Source: Streptomycetaceae bacterium (GTDB taxonomy: Bacteria; Actinomycetota; Actinomycetes; Nanopelagicales; Nanopelagicaceae). Taken from it: DNA of 50,548 nucleotides. The DNA lies in contig QYPG01000031.1 of NCBI GenBank assembly GCA_007279945.1, positions 1-50,548 on the forward strand, in the 5' to 3' direction. The notes below the pieces were generated by a model. The model saw nothing but the letters and a program-made list of their open reading frames with translations. It searched no databases and was not told where the DNA came from. Each line of letters opens with the position of its first letter. The stretch's first letter is position 1. The position numbers were made by a program, and so were the translations under genes. Positions 33,963 through 43,804 of this stretch are shown in pieces.

Positions 33963-36683
33963 ATGAGCGAAAACATTGAAGCCCCTGATCAGTTCATCGA
34001 ACAGCTGGTGGACACTGATCCATCTGAAACGGCTGAATGGCAGGCCTCTTTTGATGCGGCCCTAGAACATGCCGGCCCAGTGCGCGCTCGATATTTAATG
34101 CTCAGTCTTTTAAAGCGTGCTCACGAAAAAAACATCGGTCTATCGGCTCTTCGCACTACCGACTATATCAATACCATTTCACCCGAGCATGAACCTGATT
34201 TCCCAGGTGATGAAAATATTGAACGCCGAATTCGCGCAATCAATCGCTGGAATGCTGCCATGTTGGTACATCGCGCTCAACGCCCAGGCGTTGGTGTTGG
34301 CGGACATATTTCAACATATGCATCCTCTGCGGCACTCTATGAAGTTGGTTTTAACCATTTTTTTCGTGGACAAGATCACCCTGGTGGCGGAGATCAAATC
34401 TTTTTCCAAGGTCACGCCAGTCCTGGAATGTATGCACGTGCATTTCTTGAAGGTCGTTTAAGTGAAGATCAATTGGATGGATTTAGACAAGAGCTCTCAC
34501 ATCCATCTGGATCTTTGTCGTCGTATCCACATCCACGATTGATGCCAGATTTTTGGCAGTTCCCAACAGTCTCAATGGGAATCGGACCACTGAATGCGAT
34601 TTATCAAGCACGTTATAACCGTTACTTACATAACCGAGGCTTTAAAGATACATCCGACCAGCATGTCTGGGCATTTTTAGGTGATGGCGAAGTCGATGAA
34701 GTTGATTCCTTAGGTGCTATTGGTCTGGCGACGCGCGAAAATCTAGATAACTTAACTTTTGTTGTTAACTGTAATTTGCAGCGACTTGATGGCCCAGTGC
34801 GTGGTAACGGAAAGATCATTCAAGAACTCGAATCAATCTTTGGTGGCGCAGGGTGGAATGTTATTAAAGTTGTTTGGAGCCGTGACTGGGATCCACTTCT
34901 TGCTCAAGATCGCGAAGGCGCACTAGTTAAATTAATGAATGAGACTCTCGATGGAGATTTCCAGACATTTAAAGCTGAATCTGGCGCATATGTACGCGAG
35001 AAATTCTTTGGTCGCGATCCACGAACTGCGGCTATGGTTGCCGATTGGAGCGATGAAAAGATTTGGAGTCTTCGCCGAGGTGGACACGATTATAAGAAGC
35101 TATTTGCAGCCTACACACGTTCAGTTCAGCACAATGGTCGCCCAACAGTTATTTTGGCTAAGACAATTAAGGGCTGGACTCTGGGGTCAACTTTTGAAGG
35201 TCGTAACTCAACACACCAGATGAAGAAAATGACGCTTGAAGACATTAAGCAGTTCCGCGATACGTTGCATTTAGAGATTCCAGATGAGAAGTTGGATAAG
35301 TATCTACCTCCTTACTTCAAGCCTGCCGATGATTCACCAGAAGCTAAGTACTTAGCCGAGCGCCGAGAGGCGTTAGGCGGATCCATTCCACGCCGACGCA
35401 CAATTTCACGTCCACTGCAGCAGCCCGATGATTCAGTCTACGAATCAGTTAAACGTGGCTCAGGTGCCCAAGAGATTGCAACAACTATGGCTTTTGTTCG
35501 TATGCTCAAAGATCTGATTAAAGATCCAGGTTTGGGTTCACGCATTGTTCCTATTATTCCTGATGAGGCACGTACATTTGGAATGGACTCATTGTTCCCA
35601 ACGCTAAAGATTTACTCACCCAATGGTCAGCAGTACCAGGCAGTTGATCGCGAACTTATGTTGTCATACAAAGAATCAACATCTGGAGTAATCCTGCACG
35701 AAGGAATTAATGAAGCCGGATCAGTTGCATCATTTACTGCAGTTGGCTCTTCTTATTCAACACACGATGAGCCCATGATTCCTATGTATATCTTCTACTC
35801 AATGTTTGGTTTCCAGCGCACTGGAGATGCTTTCTGGGCAGCTGCAGATCAATTAGTGCGTGGCTTTGTTATTGGTGCAACTGCCGGACGAACTACGCTC
35901 AATGGTGAAGGCCTGCAGCATGAAGATGGACATTCACATCTTCTAGCTTCTACCAATCCAGCAGTCGTTTCCTACGACCCTGCATTTGCCTTTGAACTTG
36001 GACACATCGTTAAAGATGGACTACGCCGTATGTACGGTGAAAATAGTGAGAATGTTTATTACTACCTCACTGTTTACAACGAGCCATATGTTCATCCTGC
36101 CGAGCCAGAAAATCTAGATGTTGCTGGTTTGCTGAAGGGAATCTACTTATATTCAGCGGCCAGTAATAAGCGCAAGAAATCTGCGCAGATTTTGGCATCT
36201 GGTGTCGGAGTTAACTGGGCAATAAAGGCTCAACAACTCTTGCGCAATGACTGGGGCGTTGAAGCCTCCGTCTGGTCAGTAACGTCATGGAATGAGCTTC
36301 GCCGCGATGGTCTGGAAACAGATCGACACAACTTGATGAATCCAGAAGATACTCGTCGCGCATATATTTCAAATAAGCTCGCTGGCTTTAATGGACCTGT
36401 AATTGCAGTCAGCGATTACATGCGTTCCGTGCAGGACCAGATTGCACCTTGGGTGCAAGCTCCATTTATCTCACTCGGAACCGATGGTTTTGGGCTATCT
36501 GATACTCGTGGGGCTCTACGCCGTCACTTTAATGTCGATGCAGAATCAATTGCTGTTGTCACATTGCAACAGCTAGAAAAAATGGGCCAGATTAAGAAGA
36601 GGGTTGTTAAGGCAGCGATGGCTAAGTATCGTATCGACGACATTTCCGCCGCCGAAGCTGGCAATACAGAAGGTTCGGGTTGA
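33963..36683 (+). CDS. aceE: Pyruvate dehydrogenase E1 component, homodimeric
   Basis: 906 residues, full length. Thiamine-diphosphate-dependent E1 that decarboxylates pyruvate and acetylates E2 lipoyl groups for acetyl-CoA. The TPP/Mg motif begins [13 protein letters not shown] and ends [10 protein letters not shown] transketolase-like pyrimidine-binding domain is in the middle (LHEGINEAG, about 580) followed by the C-terminal domain. AGGGG lies just 2 nt before ATG, and AAGAAT lies 7 nt before it, so a leaderless start is as likely as a Shine-Dalgarno. E2 and E3 are not in the window. Confidence 0.97.
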   Translation: MSENIEAPDQFIEQLVDTDPSETAEWQASFDAALEHAGPVRARYLMLSLLKRAHEKNIGLSALRTTDYINTISPEHEPDFPGDENIERRIRAINRWNAAMLVHRAQRPGVGVGGHISTYASSAALYEVGFNHFFRGQDHPGGGDQIFFQGHASPGMYARAFLEGRLSEDQLDGFRQELSHPSGSLSSYPHPRLMPDFWQFPTVSMGIGPLNAIYQARYNRYLHNRGFKDTSDQHVWAFLGDGEVDEVDSLGAIGLATRENLDNLTFVVNCNLQRLDGPVRGNGKIIQELESIFGGAGWNVIKVVWSRDWDPLLAQDREGALVKLMNETLDGDFQTFKAESGAYVREKFFGRDPRTAAMVADWSDEKIWSLRRGGHDYKKLFAAYTRSVQHNGRPTVILAKTIKGWTLGSTFEGRNSTHQMKKMTLEDIKQFRDTLHLEIPDEKLDKYLPPYFKPADDSPEAKYLAERREALGGSIPRRRTISRPLQQPDDSVYESVKRGSGAQEIATTMAFVRMLKDLIKDPGLGSRIVPIIPDEARTFGMDSLFPTLKIYSPNGQQYQAVDRELMLSYKESTSGVILHEGINEAGSVASFTAVGSSYSTHDEPMIPMYIFYSMFGFQRTGDAFWAAADQLVRGFVIGATAGRTTLNGEGLQHEDGHSHLLASTNPAVVSYDPAFAFELGHIVKDGLRRMYGENSENVYYYLTVYNEPYVHPAEPENLDVAGLLKGIYLYSAASNKRKKSAQILASGVGVNWAIKAQQLLRNDWGVEASVWSVTSWNELRRDGLETDRHNLMNPEDTRRAYISNKLAGFNGPVIAVSDYMRSVQDQIAPWVQAPFISLGTDGFGLSDTRGALRRHFNVDAESIAVVTLQQLEKMGQIKKRVVKAAMAKYRIDDISAAEAGNTEGSG

Positions 36684-36741
36684 TCTCAAGAGTTGCAAAC
36701 AGCGATCTCTCCCCCGCAATCCCAACTACTGGTGATTAGAG

Positions 36742-37938
36742 TTACGTTTTTAACACTGATGGCGGAAATATCTTTGCAAAAAATGGCACTAAGAGGAGCA
36801 TCGAGGCGGGAATTACTAAAGCAATGGTAAGCGATGTTGCTTGAGCAGTCCAAGCAATTATTAAACGCACAAAGAAAATAGCAATATTATTAATCACACC
36901 CATTTGACCTATTACAACACTTGCTGGTGAATTTGATATAACGTTAGCAATATTCATAATGCTTGGAGCAAGAAAAGAAGAGCCCAGGCCAGCAAAGGTA
37001 AAACTGAAACATAGCACTAACAAGATTAAAGTCTTATTTGATGCATTTACTAAATGAACTACAGCTAATCCAACAAGGAATGAGATTCCAGAGACCAAAG
37101 CTCCTAATGTAACTAAACGCTGCATTGTGATTTTTTCAAATAATTTATGTACAAATAGTCGTCCAGTAATCATGGCTAGGGTAAAGAGAATATATGGCAG
37201 GGTATGCACTCCACCATTAATGCCCATATCCTCTTTAGTAAAAATCGCTGCCCAATCACTCACGCTAAACTCAAGGCAGAGCGCACAAAGAAGTACTCCA
37301 GAAACTAATGTATCTATTCTAAAACCTTTAAATAGGTCACTTACTCTATAAGCTTCACTTGGATTCTTATTTGGTTTGATTAATTCCGATTTCATTTTTG
37401 TGATAACGGCTAGCATCGTTAATAGTGCACCTACGGCCAGCACGGTGATGTGGATTTTTAGACTCACATGCCCCACAAGTAGTCCAGAGATCATCGCGGT
37501 TGCAACTGCGCCACTGCTCCAAAAGCCACTTAACAAGGTAATAACCGGCTTCTTTGTACGATCTTGATAGCTAAAGCCTTGAGTATTAATAGCGATATGA
37601 AAGGCTGAAATAGCGCCCCCTTGGACGACAATACTTATCAAGAAAATAAAACCCGAATGAGTGGTAGTTAAAAGAATCAAACTCGCAGCTATCGATGAAA
37701 CGGCAATTCGCATTATCGTTTTAGCGCCATAGTTATGAACTAAGTGACCTACGGTCAGAAGGGAGATGAGGGATCCAATGGCTGAGGTACTTACGAGAGA
37801 GCCGAACTGACCATTACTCAAGCCCAGATTTGCTTTGACCTCAGGAAACCTGGGAATCCACGACATAATCAAAAAGCCGAAGAGAAAAAATAGTGACTGT
37901 AAGTAAGTGAGTTCCTTCTTTGAGGTTAAAGTCTGCAT
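36742..37938 (-). CDS. MFS transporter
   Basis: 398 residues with about 12 predicted membrane segments in two six-helix halves. It opens with KELTYLQSLFFLFGFLIMSWIPRFPEVKANLGLS and includes the NNVAIFF-like and VGHLVHNYG loop elements of the YbjJ-like MFS branch. Substrate is unknown; related proteins are annotated as inner-membrane efflux or sugar carriers. Its start overlaps the stop of the thioredoxin/TPR gene by 1 nt, so the three minus-strand genes 40029-36742 form one unit. Slightly more AT-rich than neighbours by eye. Confidence 0.87.
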   Translation of the reverse strand: MQTLTSKKELTYLQSLFFLFGFLIMSWIPRFPEVKANLGLSNGQFGSLVSTSAIGSLISLLTVGHLVHNYGAKTIMRIAVSSIAASLILLTTTHSGFIFLISIVVQGGAISAFHIAINTQGFSYQDRTKKPVITLLSGFWSSGAVATAMISGLLVGHVSLKIHITVLAVGALLTMLAVITKMKSELIKPNKNPSEAYRVSDLFKGFRIDTLVSGVLLCALCLEFSVSDWAAIFTKEDMGINGGVHTLPYILFTLAMITGRLFVHKLFEKITMQRLVTLGALVSGISFLVGLAVVHLVNASNKTLILLVLCFSFTFAGLGSSFLAPSIMNIANVISNSPASVVIGQMGVINNIAIFFVRLIIAWTAQATSLTIALVIPASMLLLVPFFAKIFPPSVLKT

Positions 37939-38798
37939 TAATACAGTGCATTCGCTAACGCACTTCGCGCAGCCACGAGTCGCGGATCCGATGGATCGAC
38001 CAATAGAAAAAGTCCAACTAAGTGTTCGCGGGCTTTATTTCGCACGTCACCCGATGACTCCTTCACTAAATGAATCAATCGGGTAAACGCTGCTTCAACC
38101 CCACCATTGACTATTTCCATATCGGCTGCCTGCAGCTGTAGTGCTACATCACTTGGTGATACCTGTGCTTTAGCAAGAACGGTATCTAGCTCTAGACCAT
38201 CAGTGCGAATAAGAAGTTGTGTCTGTGCCAATCCTAATTTTGCAAAGCTATCTGCAGGTTTACGGGCTAATAGTTTTTTATAGGCCGCTTCAGCAACTCC
38301 AAAATCGCCGGCTTCAAGGGCGGCCATCGCTTCATCTTCTTCGGGTTCGCTCACTTCAATAGGTGCAGCACCAACGCCTTGTTCGGCGGCAAGAGCTAAA
38401 ACTTTATCTATTACTAATCGAATTTGTGCTTCAGGATAACTCTGTTCAAAAAGTGGCACCATCTGTTCGGCAATGATTGCAACTGCATAGGGGATGCTCT
38501 TGGTTTGAAAGGCTTCTGCTACCTGCGGCTGGGCATCGATATCTAGACGTCCCAAAATCCAGCTACCTGCATAGGATTTTTCTAATGCCGCTAAAGTCGA
38601 AACCATTTCTTGGGATTCAGGTGATCGCACTGACCAGGCGATAATGATGACTGGTTTTTCCTTCGAGCGTGGCAGAAAATCAGCGGTTAAGTTGCCTGCT
38701 GTAACCTCTAGGCCCGGCATTTGTGCTGGTGGAGGCGTTTTAGGCCGACCTAACGAGCTCAAGTCAAAGGCTTGTCCAAAGTTTGGGGGCTGGCTCAC
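37938..38798 (-). CDS. CnoX/YbbN-like thioredoxin-fold and TPR protein without CXXC
   Basis: 286 residues. An N-terminal thioredoxin fold (about 30-140) carries VIIIAWSVRSPESQEM where active thioredoxins have WCxxC, so it lacks redox cysteines. A conserved IPYAVAI cis-Pro segment follows. After about 150 a TPR-like C-terminal part begins (ALEAGDFGVAEAAYKKLLARKP). This matches E. coli CnoX (YbbN), a holdase linked to GroEL/DnaK. Lies 4 nt after the DUF4032 gene. A chaperone role is inferred from family. Confidence 0.88.
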   Translation of the reverse strand: MSQPPNFGQAFDLSSLGRPKTPPPAQMPGLEVTAGNLTADFLPRSKEKPVIIIAWSVRSPESQEMVSTLAALEKSYAGSWILGRLDIDAQPQVAEAFQTKSIPYAVAIIAEQMVPLFEQSYPEAQIRLVIDKVLALAAEQGVGAAPIEVSEPEEDEAMAALEAGDFGVAEAAYKKLLARKPADSFAKLGLAQTQLLIRTDGLELDTVLAKAQVSPSDVALQLQAADMEIVNGGVEAAFTRLIHLVKESSGDVRNKAREHLVGLFLLVDPSDPRLVAARSALANALY

Positions 38799-38802
38799 GT
38801 TC

Positions 38803-40029
38803 TCATACTACTGGAACCTCGACACCAGAATCACGGCGATACGGCAGGATTTCGCGGACGTAGCTATCAGTTGCAAAGTTAAGGCCTACGTCACTTCCTT
38901 GATGCTCACTAAGGTACCAACGATTTTCTAAAATCTCATGAAACATCTGTGCACGTTCAACGCGGCCACGCATGTGTTCTGGAATTCGTGCGATTGTTGC
39001 CTCGTAAACTTCAATAAACCATTTCTTAGCTAACTCACTCATCGAAGTGCCAGATTTTTCTTCACGTGCGTTATAACGATCAAAGGATGCAAGAATGCGT
39101 TTTGCTTGCAACTCTTCAGTCTCAATTCCCATTAATTCACGAAGTCTGGCAGCATGATAACCAGCGGCCACCAATTTTGGTTGGAAGGAGAGCATCTGTG
39201 AATCTCCATCAATCGTGATAGAGACCTCTTCAACAGCAAAACCGATATCGTGTAGTTGTCGCATTGCACGCTCTACCGCATGCCGATCTTTTGGATCAAG
39301 TAGTTGTCGCTCTTTTAGCGCTGCCCAAATCCGACGATAGCGGCGAATAACGGCTTCAGCTGCACGTACTGGATCCATACCTGGATAGAGAACACCAGAT
39401 AGAGATAAGTCTTCAAGTTCTGCGGCAACGTTAAACATTGCGATATCTAAATCATGTTCGCGCTGTCCATCACTCAAAGTTTTTTGAAACTCACCCGTTT
39501 CGGCATCTACAAGGTAAGCGGCAAAGCCTTCAGCATCGCGACGAAATAAAGTGTTTGACAGCGAACAATCTCCCCACCAAAATCCAAGTAAGTGAACTCG
39601 TACAAGCAAAAGGGCTAAAGCACTTGCCATAGTTGTGATGTCATGCGCGGTCACTGAGCCCGAAAGCAATACACGATAAGGAAGTGAGTACGGCAAGAAT
39701 CGTGTAACGATGGCGCATGGAAGCTCTTCACCATTCTTATCGGTACGACCTTCGACCACAGCAATCTGCTCTACGCAAGGCGCATTCAGACGAGACAGTT
39801 CGCGTAAAACTTTGTATTCACGATTAGCAAACTCGGCTACAGTCTCTTTGACGGCATAGACCTGCGAATCTGGATCACTGGTGGCTCGAACTAAGCGAAC
39901 CACATGGCGCGAAATTCCACGCTTTTCGGCAAGAAGTGGATCTTCAGGCCACTCCTCCAACGATTGATTCCAGGGCAGGCCTGTCACTGAAGCGATCTCT
40001 TCGCCTAATCCTGTGATTCGCATTGCCAT
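38803..40029 (-). CDS. DUF4032 protein with kinase-like fold
   Basis: About 408 residues. It resembles a lipopolysaccharide-kinase/serine kinase-like fold: KETV (ATP lysine region), HLLGFWWGDCSLSNTLF (HxD-like catalytic loop with Asp and Asn) and LVDAETGEF (DFG-like metal site). The C-terminal DUF4032 domain follows. Found across actinobacteria; substrate unknown. Of three in-frame ATGs (40047, 40029, 40023), 40029 is chosen because AAGAAT lies 6 nt upstream; AGGG would suit 40023. The protein then begins MAMRITGLGEE. Confidence 0.85.
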   Translation of the reverse strand: MAMRITGLGEEIASVTGLPWNQSLEEWPEDPLLAEKRGISRHVVRLVRATSDPDSQVYAVKETVAEFANREYKVLRELSRLNAPCVEQIAVVEGRTDKNGEELPCAIVTRFLPYSLPYRVLLSGSVTAHDITTMASALALLLVRVHLLGFWWGDCSLSNTLFRRDAEGFAAYLVDAETGEFQKTLSDGQREHDLDIAMFNVAAELEDLSLSGVLYPGMDPVRAAEAVIRRYRRIWAALKERQLLDPKDRHAVERAMRQLHDIGFAVEEVSITIDGDSQMLSFQPKLVAAGYHAARLRELMGIETEELQAKRILASFDRYNAREEKSGTSMSELAKKWFIEVYEATIARIPEHMRGRVERAQMFHEILENRWYLSEHQGSDVGLNFATDSYVREILPYRRDSGVEVPVV

Positions 40030-40035
40030 GTCCCT

Positions 40036-40041
40036 ATTCTT
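40036..40041 (-). promoter_or_regulatory. -10-like box before DUF4032 gene
   Basis: AAGAAT on minus, 6 nt before ATG 40029. The same AAGAAT/GAAAAT-AGGG-ATG layout precedes aceE and the gene at 43774. Confidence 0.3.
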
Positions 40042-40099
40042 GCGCATAAATGTGTCGAGAAGATGAACTCCATGTCACCACTGGACTAGTTGCTGACTT

Positions 40100-40105
40100 T
40101 ACAAT
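40100..40105 (+). promoter_or_regulatory. -10 box, leaderless promoter of AI-2E-type permease gene
   Basis: TACAAT, 6 nt before ATG 40112. No clear -35. Confidence 0.5.
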
Positions 40106-40111
40106 GTAGGC

Positions 40112-41239
40112 ATGGCAATTTCAGCGCGAATTAAGAAGGTCACGACCCGAACCGCTAAGGCTCCAACCCCACAGGCAGATTTTGGAACTTTGGGAGAGCC
40201 CATCAACCGAGCACATCCATTTTACTTTGGCTTCATTGCAACGCTAGGCGCACTAATGGCAATTGTGCTTATGCGCGCGCTTGCAAGCGTGAGTCAGATT
40301 TTTGTATTAATCCTAATCGCTTTGTTCTTAGCAACTGGACTCAATCCAGCGGTTGAAGCACTACGCAGACGCAACCTTTCTCGTAGCGCAGCCGTGGCAG
40401 TAATTTTTTCCTCCGTAATTCTCTTTGTGATCTTTTTTGCACTTGTGGTTTTGCCACCAGTTATTTCCCAAGGGACGCAACTGATAGAGAAAGCCCCACA
40501 ATTACTATCTGATTTAAAAAATAATTCGACTATTTCAAATCTCAATGATCACTACGGAATTATTGACACTCTGCAAGAAAAATTGAAATCTGTCACCTCT
40601 AACGGTTCACTATTAATCTCTACCTTCGGTGGGGTTATTGGAGTTGGAAAATCAGTTCTCTCGGGATTCTTTTCATTCCTAACAGTCCTGGTCCTAACTT
40701 TGTACTTTATTACTTCACTTCCACAAGCAGTTGAACTTGGCTTGTCACTTGTTCCATCAAGTCGCCGCGAACGCGTTGGACGCCTTACGGAGGCGATCAT
40801 CGCCCGCGTTGGCTCATTTGTCGGTAGCCAGATAATCATCGCCATGATGGCCTCAGTCTTTGTCTTTTTCTTAGCGCTCATTCTTGGCCTTCCTTCGCCA
40901 ATTGCCATTGGAATGATCATTTTGGTGTGTGGATTAATCCCACTTGTTGGTCACTTTATTGGCTGCTCTATCGTTACAATCATTGCGCTAACACAATCAG
41001 TCTTTTTAGGTGCAGTTACTTTCATTGCTTATATTGTTTATGTTCAAGTTGAAAACTACGTTGTAACTCCACGAATAATGAAAAAGACACTTTCAGTACC
41101 AGGTGCTGTGACTATTATCTCCGCTCTTATTGGCTCTTCGCTCCTGGGACTTATTGGGGGCTTGCTAGCAGTACCTGTTGCAGCTGCGGTAATCTTAATT
41201 TTGGATGAAGTAGTTATTCCTCGCGCTAATAACTCTTAA
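40112..41239 (+). CDS. AI-2E family transporter (PerM/TqsA type)
   Basis: 375-residue membrane protein with about eight predicted segments. Family landmarks are IALFLATGLNPAVEALRRR and the glycine/proline-rich PSPIAIGMIILVCGLIPLVG, then LIGGLLAVPVAAA near the C-terminus. Family members have been linked to autoinducer-2 export or ion transport; nothing here decides between them. No Shine-Dalgarno; TACAAT 6 nt upstream indicates leaderless translation. Overlaps the convergent hydrolase by 4 bp. Confidence 0.92.
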   Translation: MAISARIKKVTTRTAKAPTPQADFGTLGEPINRAHPFYFGFIATLGALMAIVLMRALASVSQIFVLILIALFLATGLNPAVEALRRRNLSRSAAVAVIFSSVILFVIFFALVVLPPVISQGTQLIEKAPQLLSDLKNNSTISNLNDHYGIIDTLQEKLKSVTSNGSLLISTFGGVIGVGKSVLSGFFSFLTVLVLTLYFITSLPQAVELGLSLVPSSRRERVGRLTEAIIARVGSFVGSQIIIAMMASVFVFFLALILGLPSPIAIGMIILVCGLIPLVGHFIGCSIVTIIALTQSVFLGAVTFIAYIVYVQVENYVVTPRIMKKTLSVPGAVTIISALIGSSLLGLIGGLLAVPVAAAVILILDEVVIPRANNS

Positions 41240-41946
41240 AACTCCAGCGGAAGTGCTTCTTGATCGCCGGTAACGATTGAATTTATCTCACTGAGTACTC
41301 TATTTACAAAAGGCTCTCCCAACCACAAATGCTTAGCCCCTTGCACGGCAATAATTTTTATGTGCGGGACTAGAGAAAATCGTTTTATAGCTTCATCTGG
41401 TTTCAAATAATCATCAAGCTCTGGCACTAGAGCAATAACTGGGCGCAGATCAGTATTCCAATATGACAACTCTTCATTAGAAGTTGTCCTTAGCGGCGGG
41501 CTAAGCAAAATCATTCCCTTGTGTCGCCCATCTTTTGCATGTTGTAGCGCTAAATCAGTTCCAAAAGACCAACCAACTACCCATACATTGTCTAATTTTA
41601 AACTCTCAAAACAGTAGGAAAGCATGGCATCGACATCTAAACCCTCTGCTCTTCCATTATCAAACTCACCCGTGCTGCTCCCCTGCTCACTAGTTGTGCC
41701 TCGGGTGTTAAATCGAACTACGGTTATCCCAGCCATCGCAGGCAATCGATTAGCCGCCTTTTTATATATATGACTATCCATCATTCCGCCTGCGGTAGGC
41801 AATGGATGTAGGCATAAAATTGCACCTCGAGATTCACCAATTGGTGATGAAACCTCACCAATTAAATCAACGCCATCAGTGGTCTCAACATGAAATAAAC
41901 TCCGTTGAGCTGGCAACACACTACTGGGTCTTACTATCTCGGTCAT
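41236..41946 (-). CDS. Alpha/beta hydrolase
   Basis: 236 residues. The nucleophile elbow is GWSFG (Ser in VVGWSFGTDLALQHA). The oxyanion region is LHPLPTAGG near residue 46, and the catalytic His is in GAKHLWLGEP near the C-terminus. An Asp is expected around PELDDYL. The HPLP...GG and RFNTRG segments match the YfhR/serine-aminopeptidase-like hydrolases. Substrate unknown. Start ATG 41946 has TAGGAT 7 nt upstream. Confidence 0.88.
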   Translation of the reverse strand: MTEIVRPSSVLPAQRSLFHVETTDGVDLIGEVSSPIGESRGAILCLHPLPTAGGMMDSHIYKKAANRLPAMAGITVVRFNTRGTTSEQGSSTGEFDNGRAEGLDVDAMLSYCFESLKLDNVWVVGWSFGTDLALQHAKDGRHKGMILLSPPLRTTSNEELSYWNTDLRPVIALVPELDDYLKPDEAIKRFSLVPHIKIIAVQGAKHLWLGEPFVNRVLSEINSIVTGDQEALPLEF

Positions 41947-41953
41947 ACTTCAA

Positions 41954-41959
41954 ATCCTA
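41954..41959 (-). promoter_or_regulatory. -10 box, leaderless promoter of alpha/beta hydrolase
   Basis: TAGGAT on minus, 7 nt before ATG 41946. Faces TACGCT at 41972 in a 38-bp divergent gap. Confidence 0.45.
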
Positions 41960-41971
41960 TCGACACCCGAC

Positions 41972-41977
41972 TACGCT
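41972..41977 (+). promoter_or_regulatory. -10 box, leaderless promoter of aldehyde dehydrogenase
   Basis: TACGCT, 7 nt before ATG 41985. Confidence 0.4.
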
Positions 41978-41984
41978 TATCACC

Positions 41985-43466
41985 ATGGCCACCAAACGAA
42001 AGCCCTCTTTTAATTCACACAACCCAGTAAACAATGAAGTCATTGGAACATATCCGCTCTGGAGCAAAAGTGAAGTTAATGAAGCGGTAGCCCATGCGCA
42101 ATCGGCAAGCCCTGCATGGCAGGCTCTAGGATTTACTGGAAGGAAAAAAGTATTGCTGGCGTGGAGCGCACTCGTAATTAACCGAGTTGATCATGTTGCT
42201 GAACTTATTTCCCGTGAAACCGGCAAACCAGTTAGTGATGCGCGCCTTGAAGTGAGTATGGCCGTGAACCATATTGGTTGGGCGGCTCGTCATGCAGAAG
42301 ATGTAATGCGAACTTCCTACCGCAGGCCAGGTTTATTGATGGCTAACATGTCAGCCACTGTTGAACGTGCACCTCTTGGAGTTGTTGGAGTAATCGGACC
42401 GTGGAACTATCCAATATTTACTCCGGTGGGCTCAATCGCCTACGCGTTGGCCGCTGGCAATACTGTGGTTTTCAAACCCAGTGAGTACACACCTGGTGTT
42501 GGAATGTGGCTAGAGGAATGTTTTAATGAAGTTGCACCATTTGCCGATATTTTTACAACTATCACTGGTTTGGGCGAAACTGGAAAGGCACTTTGTACAA
42601 GTGGTATAGATAAACTCTCATTTACTGGCTCTACTCGCACCGCTAAATTAGTTGCGGCGCAATGCGCATCGACTATGACACCTGTAGTTCTTGAGTGCGG
42701 TGGAAAAGATCCCGTTATTGTGGCTGCAGATGCCGATATTAAGCGCGCAGTTGATGCAACTATGTGGTCGGCCATGGCCAATGCCGGTCAATCATGTATC
42801 GGTGCCGAACGCGTCTATGTCGATGAAAAAGTTGCCGATGAATTTATTGTTCGGGCAGTTGAATTAGCTGGGTCTATTCACTCGGGTGCACCTGGAGATG
42901 GAAGCTACGGCCCAGCAACAATGCCTGCACAAATCAAAGTTATTCGATCGCATATCAAAGCAGCAATTGCCGATGGTGGTACGTGTGTTTATGGTGGCCC
43001 ACAATCAGTTCAAGCTCCATTTGTGCAACCAGTTGTATTGGTAGATGTGCCAGAAAATTCAACGGCTGTGCGTGAAGAGACCTTTGGCCCAATCATTATT
43101 ATCAATCGCGTAGCTAGTATGCGCGAAGCTATTGATTTATCCAACGCATCTCACTACGGACTAGGTGCCAATGTATGGTCTAAGCGCCAAGGTAAGCGAA
43201 TTGCATCCCAACTTATCTGCGGAATGGTGGCTATCAATTCAACATTTTCATTTGCAGCTGTAGCTTCAGTGCCGTTTGGTGGAGTAAAAGACAGCGGCTC
43301 TGGCAGAGTGCACGGCCCTGAAGGCTTATTGGAATATACGTTTGCCCGTACGGTGGTAAGGACTCGTTTCGATTTGCCGCTACATTTCTTAAGCTTTAAA
43401 CGCAGACCTCAAGATGACAGACTTGTTATTAAGGTGACAAAGTTGCTGAAAGGTCGCTTAGGTTAG
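41985..43466 (+). CDS. Aldehyde dehydrogenase
   Basis: 493 residues from ATG 41985, full family length; an upstream in-frame start at 41802 would read through the divergent hydrolase gene and adds no conserved sequence. Oxidises an aldehyde to its acid with NAD(P). Catalytic Cys271 lies in MANAGQSCIGAERV and the general-base Glu237 in VVLECGGKDPVIV. GPWNYPIFTPVG is the family N-terminal nucleotide-site signature. Resembles succinate-semialdehyde dehydrogenases by overall pattern, but substrate cannot be assigned. Overlaps the convergent small zinc protein by 4 bp. Confidence 0.93.
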   Translation: MATKRKPSFNSHNPVNNEVIGTYPLWSKSEVNEAVAHAQSASPAWQALGFTGRKKVLLAWSALVINRVDHVAELISRETGKPVSDARLEVSMAVNHIGWAARHAEDVMRTSYRRPGLLMANMSATVERAPLGVVGVIGPWNYPIFTPVGSIAYALAAGNTVVFKPSEYTPGVGMWLEECFNEVAPFADIFTTITGLGETGKALCTSGIDKLSFTGSTRTAKLVAAQCASTMTPVVLECGGKDPVIVAADADIKRAVDATMWSAMANAGQSCIGAERVYVDEKVADEFIVRAVELAGSIHSGAPGDGSYGPATMPAQIKVIRSHIKAAIADGGTCVYGGPQSVQAPFVQPVVLVDVPENSTAVREETFGPIIIINRVASMREAIDLSNASHYGLGANVWSKRQGKRIASQLICGMVAINSTFSFAAVASVPFGGVKDSGSGRVHGPEGLLEYTFARTVVRTRFDLPLHFLSFKRRPQDDRLVIKVTKLLKGRLG

Positions 43467-43774
43467 TAGCGCGGTGCGTTACGAGTACGTTCAGTATTTG
43501 GACGTCGATTATTTTTCTTAGTCCAACATGCAGTGTGCCAATGTCTGCGACCATCTTCATCGCCATCTAACCAGGCAACTATGTGCGGCGTTGCCATAGG
43601 AATCATTTGATCGCACCCAGGACAGCGATAGGGTTTAGTTGCCCCCGAACCCGTGAGTTTGCGAACGGTATAGAGACCCTCATGGTGTTCCTCAAAACTT
43701 TGATTTGATGTAGCGATATCGCGCTCATCAGATTGTGGCCGCTTGTTCTTAGGGTAGTTTCTGCGCGGACTCAT
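43463..43774 (-). CDS. Small actinobacterial zinc-binding protein, unknown function
   Basis: 103 residues starting MSPRRNYPKNKRP at ATG 43774; a longer in-frame start at 43855 would lie in the divergent ABC gene. The N-terminus is basic. The core YRCPGCDQMIPMATPHIVAW and HWHTACWTKKNNRR carries three Cys and two His that look like a Cys4/His-type zinc site. Proteins with this pattern are widespread in actinobacteria and often called ATP/GTP-binding, without evidence visible here. GAAAAT lies 6 nt upstream of ATG. Confidence 0.8.
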   Translation of the reverse strand: MSPRRNYPKNKRPQSDERDIATSNQSFEEHHEGLYTVRKLTGSGATKPYRCPGCDQMIPMATPHIVAWLDGDEDGRRHWHTACWTKKNNRRPNTERTRNAPRY

Positions 43775-43780
43775 GGCCCT

Positions 43781-43786
43781 ATTTTC
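43781..43786 (-). promoter_or_regulatory. -10-like box of small zinc-protein gene
   Basis: GAAAAT on minus, 6 nt before ATG 43774. Opposes TAGTAT at 43793 in the 30-bp divergent gap. Confidence 0.3.
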
Positions 43787-43792
43787 GCATAG

Positions 43793-43798
43793 TAGTAT
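43793..43798 (+). promoter_or_regulatory. -10 box, leaderless promoter of ABC-2 exporter
   Basis: TAGTAT, 6 nt before ATG 43805. Confidence 0.5.
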
Positions 43799-43804
43799 TG
43801 AGTT

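Noticed and set aside
41802-41984. 61-codon N-terminal extension of the aldehyde dehydrogenase
   Set aside because: Overlaps the divergent hydrolase coding region and its promoter; family length and -10 spacing favour 41985.
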